64,000 nt of DNA from Legionella rowbothamii (GTDB lineage Bacteria > Pseudomonadota > Gammaproteobacteria > Legionellales > Legionellaceae). The first letter of the stretch is position 1, and each line of letters starts with the position of its first letter. The notes beneath the pieces were generated by a model. The model saw nothing but the letters and a program-made list of their open reading frames with translations, did not search any database and was not told the DNA's origin. The position numbers and the translations under genes are program-made. Positions 55,744 through 64,000 of this stretch are shown here, piece by piece. Location of the stretch: positions 62,001 to 126,000 of the forward strand of contig NZ_CAAAIM010000002.1 in assembly GCF_900639985.1 (NCBI RefSeq). The letters run 5' to 3'.

Positions 55744-56385
55744 TTATATATGGTAGCTGCTGTGCGTCATCAACTTAGATACTAGACTCATTATCCGTTT
55801 AATCGGCATAGGAAGCTCAATGCCTCCAGACGCAATTGCCGCCGTTGCGTGCTGCTCTTCATCTGCTTGCATTTGTTTTAGTATAGCTTGCGTTTTTTTA
55901 TCTTGTGTCGGTAACTTTTGCAAATGATGTTTTAAGTGTGCAGTCACTTGCCGCTCGGTTTCTGCAACAAAGCCCAGGCTAATCTTATCTCCTGCAAATC
56001 CCGCCAGGGCCCCGAGCAAAATGGAACCACTGTACCATATTGGATTAAGAAGACTGGGTTTTGAGCCTAATTCATAGAGGCGCTCTTCACACCAGGCAAG
56101 GTGATCCACTTCTTCAGCGGCAGCGTCGCTCATTTGTTGTTTGATGTGTGTCAATTGGGCGGTTAGGGCTTGTCCTTGGTAAAGGGCTTGGGCACATACC
56201 TCTCCGGCATGATTAACCCGCATTAAGCCGGCAACATGTTTTTTTTCTCGCAAGCTGAGGGGATTGTCTTCGATCTCCACTGCGGGAGAATGTCGAGTAC
56301 TGACTCGTTTGCTAGGAGGTAATACTGTGCGTAGCGCGTTGTCTACTTCAGATATAAAGGCATCAAGAAAACTCATTGTGCGCAT
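55744..56385 (-). CDS. coq7: Demethoxyubiquinone hydroxylase Coq7 (di-iron)
   Basis: Coq7 hydroxylates 5-demethoxyubiquinol in ubiquinone synthesis at the inner membrane. The 213-residue ferritin-like protein carries the six di-iron ligands in MRVNHAGEVCAQALYQG, AAAEEVDHLAWCEERL, VAETERQVTAHL and QADEEQHATAA. A hydrophobic hairpin (SGSILLGALAGFAGDKISLG) attaches it to the membrane. Two possible ATG starts lie 9 bases apart (MRTMSFLD); neither has a strong ribosome site. Confidence 0.96.
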   Translation of the reverse strand: MRTMSFLDAFISEVDNALRTVLPPSKRVSTRHSPAVEIEDNPLSLREKKHVAGLMRVNHAGEVCAQALYQGQALTAQLTHIKQQMSDAAAEEVDHLAWCEERLYELGSKPSLLNPIWYSGSILLGALAGFAGDKISLGFVAETERQVTAHLKHHLQKLPTQDKKTQAILKQMQADEEQHATAAIASGGIELPMPIKRIMSLVSKLMTHSSYHI

Positions 56386-56652
56386 GATTGTCTTAGCTAA
56401 GATAAGGTTGTCCTATATTAGCTGAATGAAGCCAGCTTTTAAACTATTCATAGAGGATGACTTCTTAACTTAACGCGATGGGTCTTATTACTTCCATTAT
56501 GGTTGTTATTGGCACAAAGCTTAAGAAAATATTAAGTGTTTTTATGGCTGTTTAATTTTAAATCATTTATACTTGGGGATTCTGGAATTATTGGCATCAG
56601 GATTGGCATGTTTTTTTGCGTTTTTTAGATTAATAGATAAAGGGTTAGTTCA

Positions 56653-59600
56653 ATGAGAAACCTTAAGGCAGCTTATAAACATAATATAATTGAACTATTT
56701 GAATCACAGGTACAGCACGTGCCGCAGTACCCTGCTATTAGTGAAGGCGATAAACACTTTACCTATAATTCCCTCAATGAAAAAGCGAATCAGCTCGCGA
56801 ACTGCCTAAAAAAGCACCACGTGCGCTCGGGTGAATTTGTGGGAATCTTATTAGAGCCTGGAATCGATTTTATTGTTAGCGTGTTGGCTGTAGTGAAACT
56901 TGGGGCAGCTTATCTGCCCTTAGATGCCTTGGCGCCACCAGGCAGATTGGTGGAGCTAATAGATGATGCTCAGCCGAAAATGGTCATTACTAATGAACAA
57001 TACCTATCTTTACTTGGTGAAGATAAAGTAGCAGTTCATCTAATCAAAAATTTGAATAGAGAATCCATTAGTTTTTCGCGAGAAAACTTATCTATTCCTA
57101 TTGCGGCTGACGCTCCCTTGTATATGATGTACACTTCTGGCTCTACCGGAAGGCCCAAAGGGGTTATTGTTCCGCATCAAGCTGTCGTTAATCTCGTGAG
57201 CGAACAAAATGATTTTCGTTTGTGCGCAGGAGATGTAATTGCCCAGTTTAGTAATCTTGCCTTTGATGCCAGTTCCTTCGAGGTGTGGAGCGCTTTGCTT
57301 AATGGCGCGAATCTAGCCATTATACCCTACGCAATCAGAACCGAGCCTTCTCAGCTTAAACAGTTTATTGCGGAGAATCAGGTACGCTATTTATGCTTGC
57401 CTACGGGTTTTTTTCATCAACTGATTAAATCGGCAGCGACTACTCTTGATGGCATTCGTGTCCTTGTTTTTGGTGGCGAACAAGTTAATGCCAGCTTAGT
57501 AAAAAATTTTTTAGCCTATCGTAAAGAGCAGGCTTTAGCTATTGAACTGATCAATGGCTATGGCCCTACAGAAGCGACTGCTTATGTATGCCGACAGCGT
57601 ATAGATGAACATAGCAGGTGGTCGGATGATTCTCTGTCCAGTATTGGTACCCCTATTAATAATGTAAGGATGTATGTACTCGACGAAAATAAACAGCCAG
57701 TTACTGAGGGCGAGCTGTATATCAGTGGGATTAATTTAGCGCTAGGTTATCATAAGGCGCCAAAACAGAATGATGAAAAATTTATTGCTAATCCTTTTTG
57801 TCAGACAGAGCCGTTCCAACGTTTATATAGGACGGGTGATCGCGTGCGCCAATTGGCTTCTGGGGAATATCTGTTTTTAGGGCGTTTTGACGATCAGGTT
57901 AAAATTGGTGGCTTTCGTATTCATTTGAATGAAATTGAAAGGCAACTCATGCGTTTTCCCGAAATTAGTCTGGCCGCGGTTAATGTAGAGCTCGGTGGGG
58001 GCTCACACAAGATGCTTGCCGCTTATATTATTTTATCGACCCAAGAGACGATAGTCAGTGCAGATGAGATTCGCAATTTTTTAAGTGAAGTATTACCTCC
58101 TTATATGTTGCCGGCTAAGTACGTCATGGTGGAGGAATTGCCGCTGACTTTAGTCGGAAAGGTGGATAAATCTAAATTAGACTCCCTACCTCATACTGAT
58201 TTATCATTTCATATTGATACTTCTTCATCCAGTATGATTGAAGAGGTGATCAAAAAAATTTGGCAACATTTATTAAATCGTAAGGTTATTGATGTCCATA
58301 AAAATTTATTTGAATTAGGAGCAAGCTCTCTGTTAATCGCGGAAGCATGCAGCAAAATTAACAAAGAATTGCAATCGGAATTGCAAGTCGCGGATATTTT
58401 TTCGTACCCAACCATTTATAAATTAAGTTGCTATCTTGAGGGACAAATCGAGGTTCTAGCGGTAAAAACAGTTCAAGCTGCCGTCAGCAATGACGTGGCT
58501 ATAATCGGGATGGCCTGCCGTTTTCCTGGTGCTAATTCACTGCCGGAATATTGGGATAACTTATGTATAGGAAAGGAAAGCTTACAGCGATTTGATCGGG
58601 AGCAATTGCCAAACCAACCCAGCAACGTTGCCGAAAAACATTTCGTTCCAGTGCGGGGGATTCTCCGAGGAATTGAGCAATTTGACGCAAACTTTTTTGG
58701 CTTTAACCCTGGCGATGCACAAATCGCCGATCCGCAACAACGGGTTTTTCTTGAATGCGCTTGGGAGGCATTAGAACATGCCGCCATTGCTCCAGAAAAA
58801 TTAGAAGCGCAATCGATTAGTGTTTTTGCAGGGATGTCGGATAGCACCTATTTGCAAGAGAATCTCTTAAAAAGTACTTGGTTTAATAAGGAGCATGATC
58901 TCTTACAACAGCGAATTGCTACCAGTGCGAGCATGTTTAGCACACAAGTTTCCTATCGCCTCAATCTCAAAGGTCGTAGTATCAATGTGAATACCTCCTG
59001 TTCTACGGGCTTAGCTACGGTAGACCATGCATGCCAGGACTTAATTCTTGGATACAGTGATATTGCCTTGGCTGGTGCTGCATCGATTGTGGTACCCCAG
59101 ACAGAAGCGTATGTCTATCAACATGGGGGCATCGTCTCTCCTGATGGACATTGTCGTCCCTTTTCTGATGCAGCTAATGGCACGGTTTTTTCTAATGGTG
59201 TGGGAGTTGTTATTTTAAAACGCTTAGAGGATGCGCTTACGGATGGCGATACCATTTATGCTGTAATTAAGGGGCGTGGTGTTAATAATGATGGCTCAGA
59301 CAAGCTAGGATTTACCGCTCCAAGCACCCGCGGGCAAATGTCATGCGTACGGGAAGCCTTGAGGCAGGCACAAATAACGGCGGATGACATGGGGTATCTT
59401 GAGGCCCATGGTACCGCCACCGCCTTGGGGGATGTGGTTGAAGTAGGGGCTTTAACCGCCGTTTATCGCGAACAAACAGAACGAAAAGAGTTTTGCTTCC
59501 TGGGCTCAGTCAAAGGTAATATTGGTCATACCGAGGTAACTTCCGGAATTGCGGGATTAATTAAGACGGCCTTATGTCTGTATCATCGTCAAATCCCCCC

Positions 59601-62600
59601 TATGTGTGGTTTTCTTAAGCCAAATCCTGATTTATTTTTGCAGGACAGTCCTTTTTTGATTAATACCCACCTGCAGAATTGGGAAGTTATGAGGGGGCAG
59701 CGTTATGCGGGAGTCAGCTCTTTTGGCGTCGGTGGCACCAACATTCATATGGTATTAACTGAGCATAGCCAAGAAGCTGGCTCGCTGAGCGTTAATAAAG
59801 AGCAACTCTTTATTGTTTCTGCGAAAACCAAACGCGCTTTGCAGCAAAATACGGAAAAATTAGTGCATTATTTAACGACTCCAGCGTCTGCAGGTAATTT
59901 AGCTGATATTGCTTATACCTTGCAAAAAGGTCGAGAAGATTTTTCCTGGCGCCGTTTTGCGGTGGGTAAAACAGTAGATGAATTAATTCACAGTCTAAAT
60001 CAAAATCCCATTGCTCAATGCCACGAGCCTAGCCCCAATGTGGTATTTATGTTTCCAGGACAGGGTTCGCAGTACCATTTAATGGCGATGGAGCTGATGG
60101 AAAAAGCGCCCTTTTTTGCTTTGTTAGTCGAGCAAGGGGTAAATCTTGCTAAGAATTACATCAATTGCGATCTCTTAGAATTAATCCGCACTCCAGATGA
60201 TGCACGCTTAAACCAAACTCAGTATGCCCAACCAATTTTATTTATTATTGAATATGCTTTAGCGCAATTATTAATGAGTTATGGAGTGCAGCCAGATGTG
60301 CTTATTGGGCACAGCATTGGGGAGTACGTCGCGGCATGTTTGGCGGGTATCTTTTCTTTTGAAGACGCGATTATCATTGTGTGTGAACGTGGCTTATTAA
60401 TGGCTGGGGCCGAGCGTGGCGATATGCTTGCTATTGAATGCAGTGCAGAAGAGTTTACTGTTTATCAGCAGCTTATTCCTGTAGAGCTGGCTTTGCATAA
60501 TGCCGGCAATCATTGTGTTGCCTCAGGCTCTGTTGCTGAAATTAGAGCCTTGATGCAACAGTTGTCACGTTTGGGTAAACGTTATCAACAATTGAATGTT
60601 AGTCACGCGTTTCATAGTCGTTTTATGGCGTCCGTGGAGCGGCCATTTAAAGAAATGCTGACTAATATCTCTTTGTCTGCGCCGACTATACCGATTATTT
60701 CGAATGTAACTGGTACCTGGTTGTCCAGGGAGGAAGCCACAAATCCTGACTATTGGTATCGCCATATGCGCCATACCGTAAACTTTTGTGATGGTTTACA
60801 TACCGCGCTGGCAGATGCGTGCTCATTCTTTATTGAAGTAGGACCTGGTCGTAGTTTAAGTACTTTCCTCAAGGAAGTTGTCGGGGGGACGGCAGCGGGT
60901 ATTTCTATAACGCAGGTTTTAGCCCATCCCCTTGTTCAGCCGCGGGATTACCAACAGCTAATGTCTGCCTTAGGCGCCTTGTGGCAGCGGGGTATTCGCA
61001 TTGATTGGAACAGCATCCACGCCAATGAAAAAAGGCAGCGAATCCCATTACCAACCTATGCCTTTCAACGGCAGCGCTATTGGGTTGAGCCGGATAATGT
61101 ACGGCATGGTGCAGCAGGTAATCAGCAGATGTATGTTCCAGCCTGGTCGCATCAACCGGCGTATTTGGAGTCTTTAGTACTTAGCATCAATGATATTGCG
61201 GCACATAGTTGGATTATCGTTTACGATCGACAGGGATTTGCATCCCAAATCGTAGATTTCCTTAGCGCATATGGAGTAACTCCGATTTCTGTTGAATTCG
61301 CGAAAGAGTACGTGGCTCATTCCTCATCTCATTTTAGTATCAATGCTACTGAAAAAGCTCATTATGAGGCCTTATTTAAAACGCTAAAAAATCGGGTGCA
61401 ACGTCCAATTATCGTGCATTTATCTTCCTGTGATAATGACGCGGTAACTTTGCTTTGTAATGACGAAGTCGAACAGCAATTAGCGCTTAGTTTTCATAGC
61501 CTGCTCTATTTAACTCAGGCCTATTTGCAACATATTGGCGAGCATATGCCCTTGCAATGTGCGCTGATAACGCGTGGCACCCAACAGGTGTTGGGTACGG
61601 AAACAATGGTACCGACTAATGCCAGTTTGATCGGGGCTTGCCGGGCTATCATGCATGAACATCCAGCCTTAATGTATCGGGTCTTTGATCTTCATCCAGA
61701 TGAGTTAGCCGCTGATAGCCCCCTGTTAGTGAATGAAATTGTGCATACTTGCCTTCAGGGACAATGGGAGCGCCATCGCCCGATTATTGCCTACCGTCAT
61801 GGTTTTCGCTGGGAGCTGGCTTATACTGAAAGTAAGACCTCGGTTGCCAAAAATCGCTTTAAAGATGATGGAGTTTACCTGGTTACCGGCGGGATGGGGG
61901 GCGTCGCTTTTAGTTTGTGTTCCGCTATTGCCAAGAGCGTTGCTCGGCCTACATTTATTCTCTTATCACGTAGCCCAGTTATTGCTTCCTCAACATGGGG
62001 CCCTATTTTGCATGATAGCCAGCACCCGTTGTATGCAAAAGTAAGTCGTTTACAACAATTACAAGATTTAGGTGCGAGGCTTTTTTGCCACCAGGTCGAT
62101 GTAAGCCATGAAGCACCTTTAGGTGAGGCCATCTCGTATTATAAGAAGCAGTTAGGTCGTATTGATGGCATGATTCATGCGGCGGGGATTGCTGGAGGTG
62201 GATTGATGCAGCTAAAAACCAAAATTAAAGCCGATGCCGTGTTGGAGCCTAAGCTGCAGGGAACTTATAATTTAGCTCGAGCATTGCACGGAGTAACGTT
62301 GGATTTTGTAGTTTTAACTTCCTCCCTTGCGGCAGTTACTGGAGAAAAGGGACAAGTTGATTATTGTGCGGCTAATGCAAGTTTGGATGCCTTTGCCAGT
62401 GCCAGACTGTTTTCTACGCGGTGTATGTTGAGTTTGAATTGGAATAGTTGGCGTGAGCTGGGAATGACGGTTGAAACTCAACGTCCGCATGATGTGCACT
62501 ATTTGGGGCGTGGCAATGATATTTCTTCTCAAGAGGGCCAGCAGTTATTTTTACAGGCAATGGAGCGCGATCATGCTCAAGTCATCATTTCCAATTATGA

Positions 62601-62943
62601 ACCGGAACGTTACAGCATGATGTTGTTGCAATCTCCCTTGTCAATGCCAATGGGACAACCGAAAATGACACGCCATGATTTGAATGTGAGTGGTCGTTAT
62701 GAAGTGCCCACCAATGAGCTTGAGACGCAATTGGCGCAATTATGGCAAGATAACTTGGGTATTGAGGAAGTAGGTATCCATGATGATTTTTTTGATTTAG
62801 GTGGCTATTCCCTAAAAGCATTGAGTTTAATTGAAAAAATAAATAAAACCTTTGTGGTTTGTGTATCGATACACCATTTGTACACAGCGCCTACGATTAG
62901 GCAACTCGCTCAACTCATCCAGACGAATCAAGATTGCAGATAA
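56653..62943 (+). CDS. Hybrid NRPS/PKS (A-PCP-KS-AT-KR-ACP)
   Basis: A single protein of 2096 residues. Adenylation (about 1-520) has YTSGSTGRPKG, NGYGPTEAT and the final LVGKVDK. By alignment with GrsA I read the pocket as roughly D-A-F-C-V-G-G-A-Y-K, hinting at an aliphatic residue near valine. PCP Ser lies near 558 (GASSLL). KS (about 615-1040) has NTSCSTGL, EAHGTATALGD and NIGHTEVTSG. AT (about 1130-1430) has GHSIGEY (about 1219) and SHAFH, hence malonyl-CoA. KR has TGGMGGVAF (about 1744) and a catalytic Tyr in VDYCAANAS. ACP Ser is near 2053 (GGYSL). There is no condensation domain at the front and no release domain. It would make an aminoacyl-malonyl, ketoreduced unit (a beta-hydroxy gamma-amino acyl chain) and hand it to another enzyme. 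The product is unknown. Confidence 0.94.
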   Translation: MRNLKAAYKHNIIELFESQVQHVPQYPAISEGDKHFTYNSLNEKANQLANCLKKHHVRSGEFVGILLEPGIDFIVSVLAVVKLGAAYLPLDALAPPGRLVELIDDAQPKMVITNEQYLSLLGEDKVAVHLIKNLNRESISFSRENLSIPIAADAPLYMMYTSGSTGRPKGVIVPHQAVVNLVSEQNDFRLCAGDVIAQFSNLAFDASSFEVWSALLNGANLAIIPYAIRTEPSQLKQFIAENQVRYLCLPTGFFHQLIKSAATTLDGIRVLVFGGEQVNASLVKNFLAYRKEQALAIELINGYGPTEATAYVCRQRIDEHSRWSDDSLSSIGTPINNVRMYVLDENKQPVTEGELYISGINLALGYHKAPKQNDEKFIANPFCQTEPFQRLYRTGDRVRQLASGEYLFLGRFDDQVKIGGFRIHLNEIERQLMRFPEISLAAVNVELGGGSHKMLAAYIILSTQETIVSADEIRNFLSEVLPPYMLPAKYVMVEELPLTLVGKVDKSKLDSLPHTDLSFHIDTSSSSMIEEVIKKIWQHLLNRKVIDVHKNLFELGASSLLIAEACSKINKELQSELQVADIFSYPTIYKLSCYLEGQIEVLAVKTVQAAVSNDVAIIGMACRFPGANSLPEYWDNLCIGKESLQRFDREQLPNQPSNVAEKHFVPVRGILRGIEQFDANFFGFNPGDAQIADPQQRVFLECAWEALEHAAIAPEKLEAQSISVFAGMSDSTYLQENLLKSTWFNKEHDLLQQRIATSASMFSTQVSYRLNLKGRSINVNTSCSTGLATVDHACQDLILGYSDIALAGAASIVVPQTEAYVYQHGGIVSPDGHCRPFSDAANGTVFSNGVGVVILKRLEDALTDGDTIYAVIKGRGVNNDGSDKLGFTAPSTRGQMSCVREALRQAQITADDMGYLEAHGTATALGDVVEVGALTAVYREQTERKEFCFLGSVKGNIGHTEVTSGIAGLIKTALCLYHRQIPPMCGFLKPNPDLFLQDSPFLINTHLQNWEVMRGQRYAGVSSFGVGGTNIHMVLTEHSQEAGSLSVNKEQLFIVSAKTKRALQQNTEKLVHYLTTPASAGNLADIAYTLQKGREDFSWRRFAVGKTVDELIHSLNQNPIAQCHEPSPNVVFMFPGQGSQYHLMAMELMEKAPFFALLVEQGVNLAKNYINCDLLELIRTPDDARLNQTQYAQPILFIIEYALAQLLMSYGVQPDVLIGHSIGEYVAACLAGIFSFEDAIIIVCERGLLMAGAERGDMLAIECSAEEFTVYQQLIPVELALHNAGNHCVASGSVAEIRALMQQLSRLGKRYQQLNVSHAFHSRFMASVERPFKEMLTNISLSAPTIPIISNVTGTWLSREEATNPDYWYRHMRHTVNFCDGLHTALADACSFFIEVGPGRSLSTFLKEVVGGTAAGISITQVLAHPLVQPRDYQQLMSALGALWQRGIRIDWNSIHANEKRQRIPLPTYAFQRQRYWVEPDNVRHGAAGNQQMYVPAWSHQPAYLESLVLSINDIAAHSWIIVYDRQGFASQIVDFLSAYGVTPISVEFAKEYVAHSSSHFSINATEKAHYEALFKTLKNRVQRPIIVHLSSCDNDAVTLLCNDEVEQQLALSFHSLLYLTQAYLQHIGEHMPLQCALITRGTQQVLGTETMVPTNASLIGACRAIMHEHPALMYRVFDLHPDELAADSPLLVNEIVHTCLQGQWERHRPIIAYRHGFRWELAYTESKTSVAKNRFKDDGVYLVTGGMGGVAFSLCSAIAKSVARPTFILLSRSPVIASSTWGPILHDSQHPLYAKVSRLQQLQDLGARLFCHQVDVSHEAPLGEAISYYKKQLGRIDGMIHAAGIAGGGLMQLKTKIKADAVLEPKLQGTYNLARALHGVTLDFVVLTSSLAAVTGEKGQVDYCAANASLDAFASARLFSTRCMLSLNWNSWRELGMTVETQRPHDVHYLGRGNDISSQEGQQLFLQAMERDHAQVIISNYEPERYSMMLLQSPLSMPMGQPKMTRHDLNVSGRYEVPTNELETQLAQLWQDNLGIEEVGIHDDFFDLGGYSLKALSLIEKINKTFVVCVSIHHLYTAPTIRQLAQLIQTNQDCR

Positions 62944-62964
62944 GAAAGTATTGGGAATAAATAG

Positions 62965-64000
62965 ATGAATATAACTCGACAAGAAATACCAAATTTTGGT
63001 AAGGCCTATGATTTACTCAATGTCTCTTTTATTATTCTAAATCAACAATTGCATATTGATTATATTAATGACGCAGCTCGTAACATTTTGCACTTAACAC
63101 CAAAACAAAATCGCGCCGAGCAGTCTTTTTTTGAGTTATGGACAACGTTAAAACTTCCTTCGCTTTTAGATGAGCGTGGCAAAATAATTAATCAGACCCC
63201 GATTGAAATTAATGGCGTGTTTCTCAGTTGGAAATGCATTGCAGCTTGCATTGATAATGAGGAAAAACTCTTCCTGCTTGGGAAAGATGTTACGGAAAAG
63301 GAGCGAATGTTCCAATCGATGGAAAGTGCTTGTGAGCAGATTTTAGGTTTTAAATTTAAGCAACGATACGCGCTGCCTTATTATATTAGTGAAGTGTATA
63401 ACTATTTAAATGGGATTATTAATAAGATCCCGTGTTATGTGTATTGGAAAAACCGGGACTTGCAGTATATTGGTTGCAATCAGATGGCTGCCAATTTCAT
63501 TAATTTGCAATCGACCGAAGACATCATTGGAAAGACTGATTTTGATGTGTTTAAAGATTGGGAGTTAGCGAAAGAATATCGTGCAACGGATGAGCAGATT
63601 TTTGCGACCGGTAAAGCGGTAATTAATCAGCCGGGGGAATTGATTAATGATGAAGGGGATGTGATCCATACTTTAGTCAGTAAAGTACCTATTTTTAATC
63701 AGGCGGGCGAGATTATGGGGCTTGCAGGTATTTCTGTTGATGTAACCGATTTAACCAAAGCGCAAGTATCTTCCGAGTTAGCTAACAAAGTTAAAACCGA
63801 GTTTATTGCCAATATGAGTCATGACATCCGTACGCCTTTAACCGGAGTAGTCGGTATGGCCAAGCTATTAGAGGATAACTTAAGTGATGCTTCGCAAAAA
63901 CAATATGCCCACTGGCTTGGTGAAAGTGGTACGCAATTGCTCTCCATGCTGAATGGAATTTTAGATGTAGTGTCTGCAGATAATGTGAATGAAGCAGATG
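62965..64000 (+). CDS. PAS-domain sensor histidine kinase, cut by the window edge
   Basis: The ATG at 62965 lies 21 bases after the hybrid synthase, and the frame is open to the end (345 codons). A first PAS-like region (about 15-110) is followed by a clear PAS domain (about 145-260; NKIPCYVYWKNRDLQYIGCN, GISVDVTDLTKAQ). The histidine-kinase dimerisation box follows, with the phospho-acceptor His in FIANMSHDIRTPLTGVVGM (about residue 288). The ATP-binding part, and any receiver domain, lie beyond the window. The MSHDIRTPL type is typical of hybrid kinases. The close spacing suggests co-transcription with the synthase, perhaps as its regulator (inference). The ribosome site is weak. Confidence 0.88.
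   Translation, partial: MNITRQEIPNFGKAYDLLNVSFIILNQQLHIDYINDAARNILHLTPKQNRAEQSFFELWTTLKLPSLLDERGKIINQTPIEINGVFLSWKCIAACIDNEEKLFLLGKDVTEKERMFQSMESACEQILGFKFKQRYALPYYISEVYNYLNGIINKIPCYVYWKNRDLQYIGCNQMAANFINLQSTEDIIGKTDFDVFKDWELAKEYRATDEQIFATGKAVINQPGELINDEGDVIHTLVSKVPIFNQAGEIMGLAGISVDVTDLTKAQVSSELANKVKTEFIANMSHDIRTPLTGVVGMAKLLEDNLSDASQKQYAHWLGESGTQLLSMLNGILDVVSADNVNEAD

Noticed and set aside
1..64000. CRISPR arrays, insertion sequences, prophage genes, tRNA or rRNA genes
   Set aside because: I looked for regularly spaced repeats, transposase or integrase motifs and cloverleaf-like sequences and saw none that I could support.

Overview
The window looks like a chromosomal segment of a Legionella species, probably one of the blue-white autofluorescent (Fluoribacter-type) group. 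The evidence is a moderately AT-rich gammaproteobacterial gene set, the hfq-hflX pair, a ProA-like zinc metalloprotease, a PagP/Rcp-like lipid A palmitoyltransferase, c-di-GMP proteins and an effector-like glycosyltransferase. Above all, it carries a polyketide synthase whose module order matches the isocoumarin fluorophore legioliulin. The species assignment is inference. No tRNA, rRNA, insertion sequence, phage or CRISPR array was seen.

Layout. 1-16 kb is mostly core and secreted-protein genes: a cut gene at the left edge, hfq, hflX, an MFS transporter, a small hypothetical gene, a decayed dinB remnant, a TlpA-like thioredoxin, a Spy/CpxP-like protein, pirin, a divergent pair of secreted peptidases (S28 and M4), a TauE/SafE permease, darP-rlmKL, an Mpo1-like membrane protein and pagP. 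16-21.5 kb holds an amino acid permease, an MIO-type aromatic ammonia-lyase translationally coupled to a free-standing malonyl-CoA:ACP acyltransferase, and a FadL-like porin. 21.5-25.4 kb holds a frameshifted 80-residue gene, a CHASE3-PAS-GAF-GGDEF protein and a DXD glycosyltransferase. 25.5-45.3 kb is a leftward unit with two AT-less polyketide synthases, an MDR oxidoreductase and, after a terminator, an AhpD-like protein. 45.8-50.2 kb is a divergent cyanophycin operon (cphA, cphB, isoaspartyl dipeptidase). 50.2-56.4 kb has small membrane proteins, a class 3 lipase, a frameshifted GGDEF/EAL gene, a Pit phosphate transporter and coq7. 56.6-62.9 kb is one NRPS/PKS hybrid gene (A-PCP-KS-AT-KR-ACP). 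The right edge cuts a PAS-histidine kinase.

How the genes fit together. The lyase at 17.6 kb would make cinnamate from phenylalanine. The N-terminal FAAL domain of the 14.3-kb synthase would load it as cinnamoyl-ACP. Five ketosynthases (four in the first protein, one in the second) would add five malonyl units supplied in trans by the acyltransferase at 19.25 kb. Reduction domains occur only in module 1 (DH and KR) and module 4 (KR). This is the pattern needed for 8-hydroxy-3-(4-phenylbutadienyl)isocoumarin, with the last module's DH-fold and thioesterase closing the rings. The hybrid synthase at 56.6 kb has its own AT and no thioesterase, and appears to belong to a separate, unknown pathway. 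Three genes or remnants are visibly broken: dinB, the 80-residue gene and the EAL protein.
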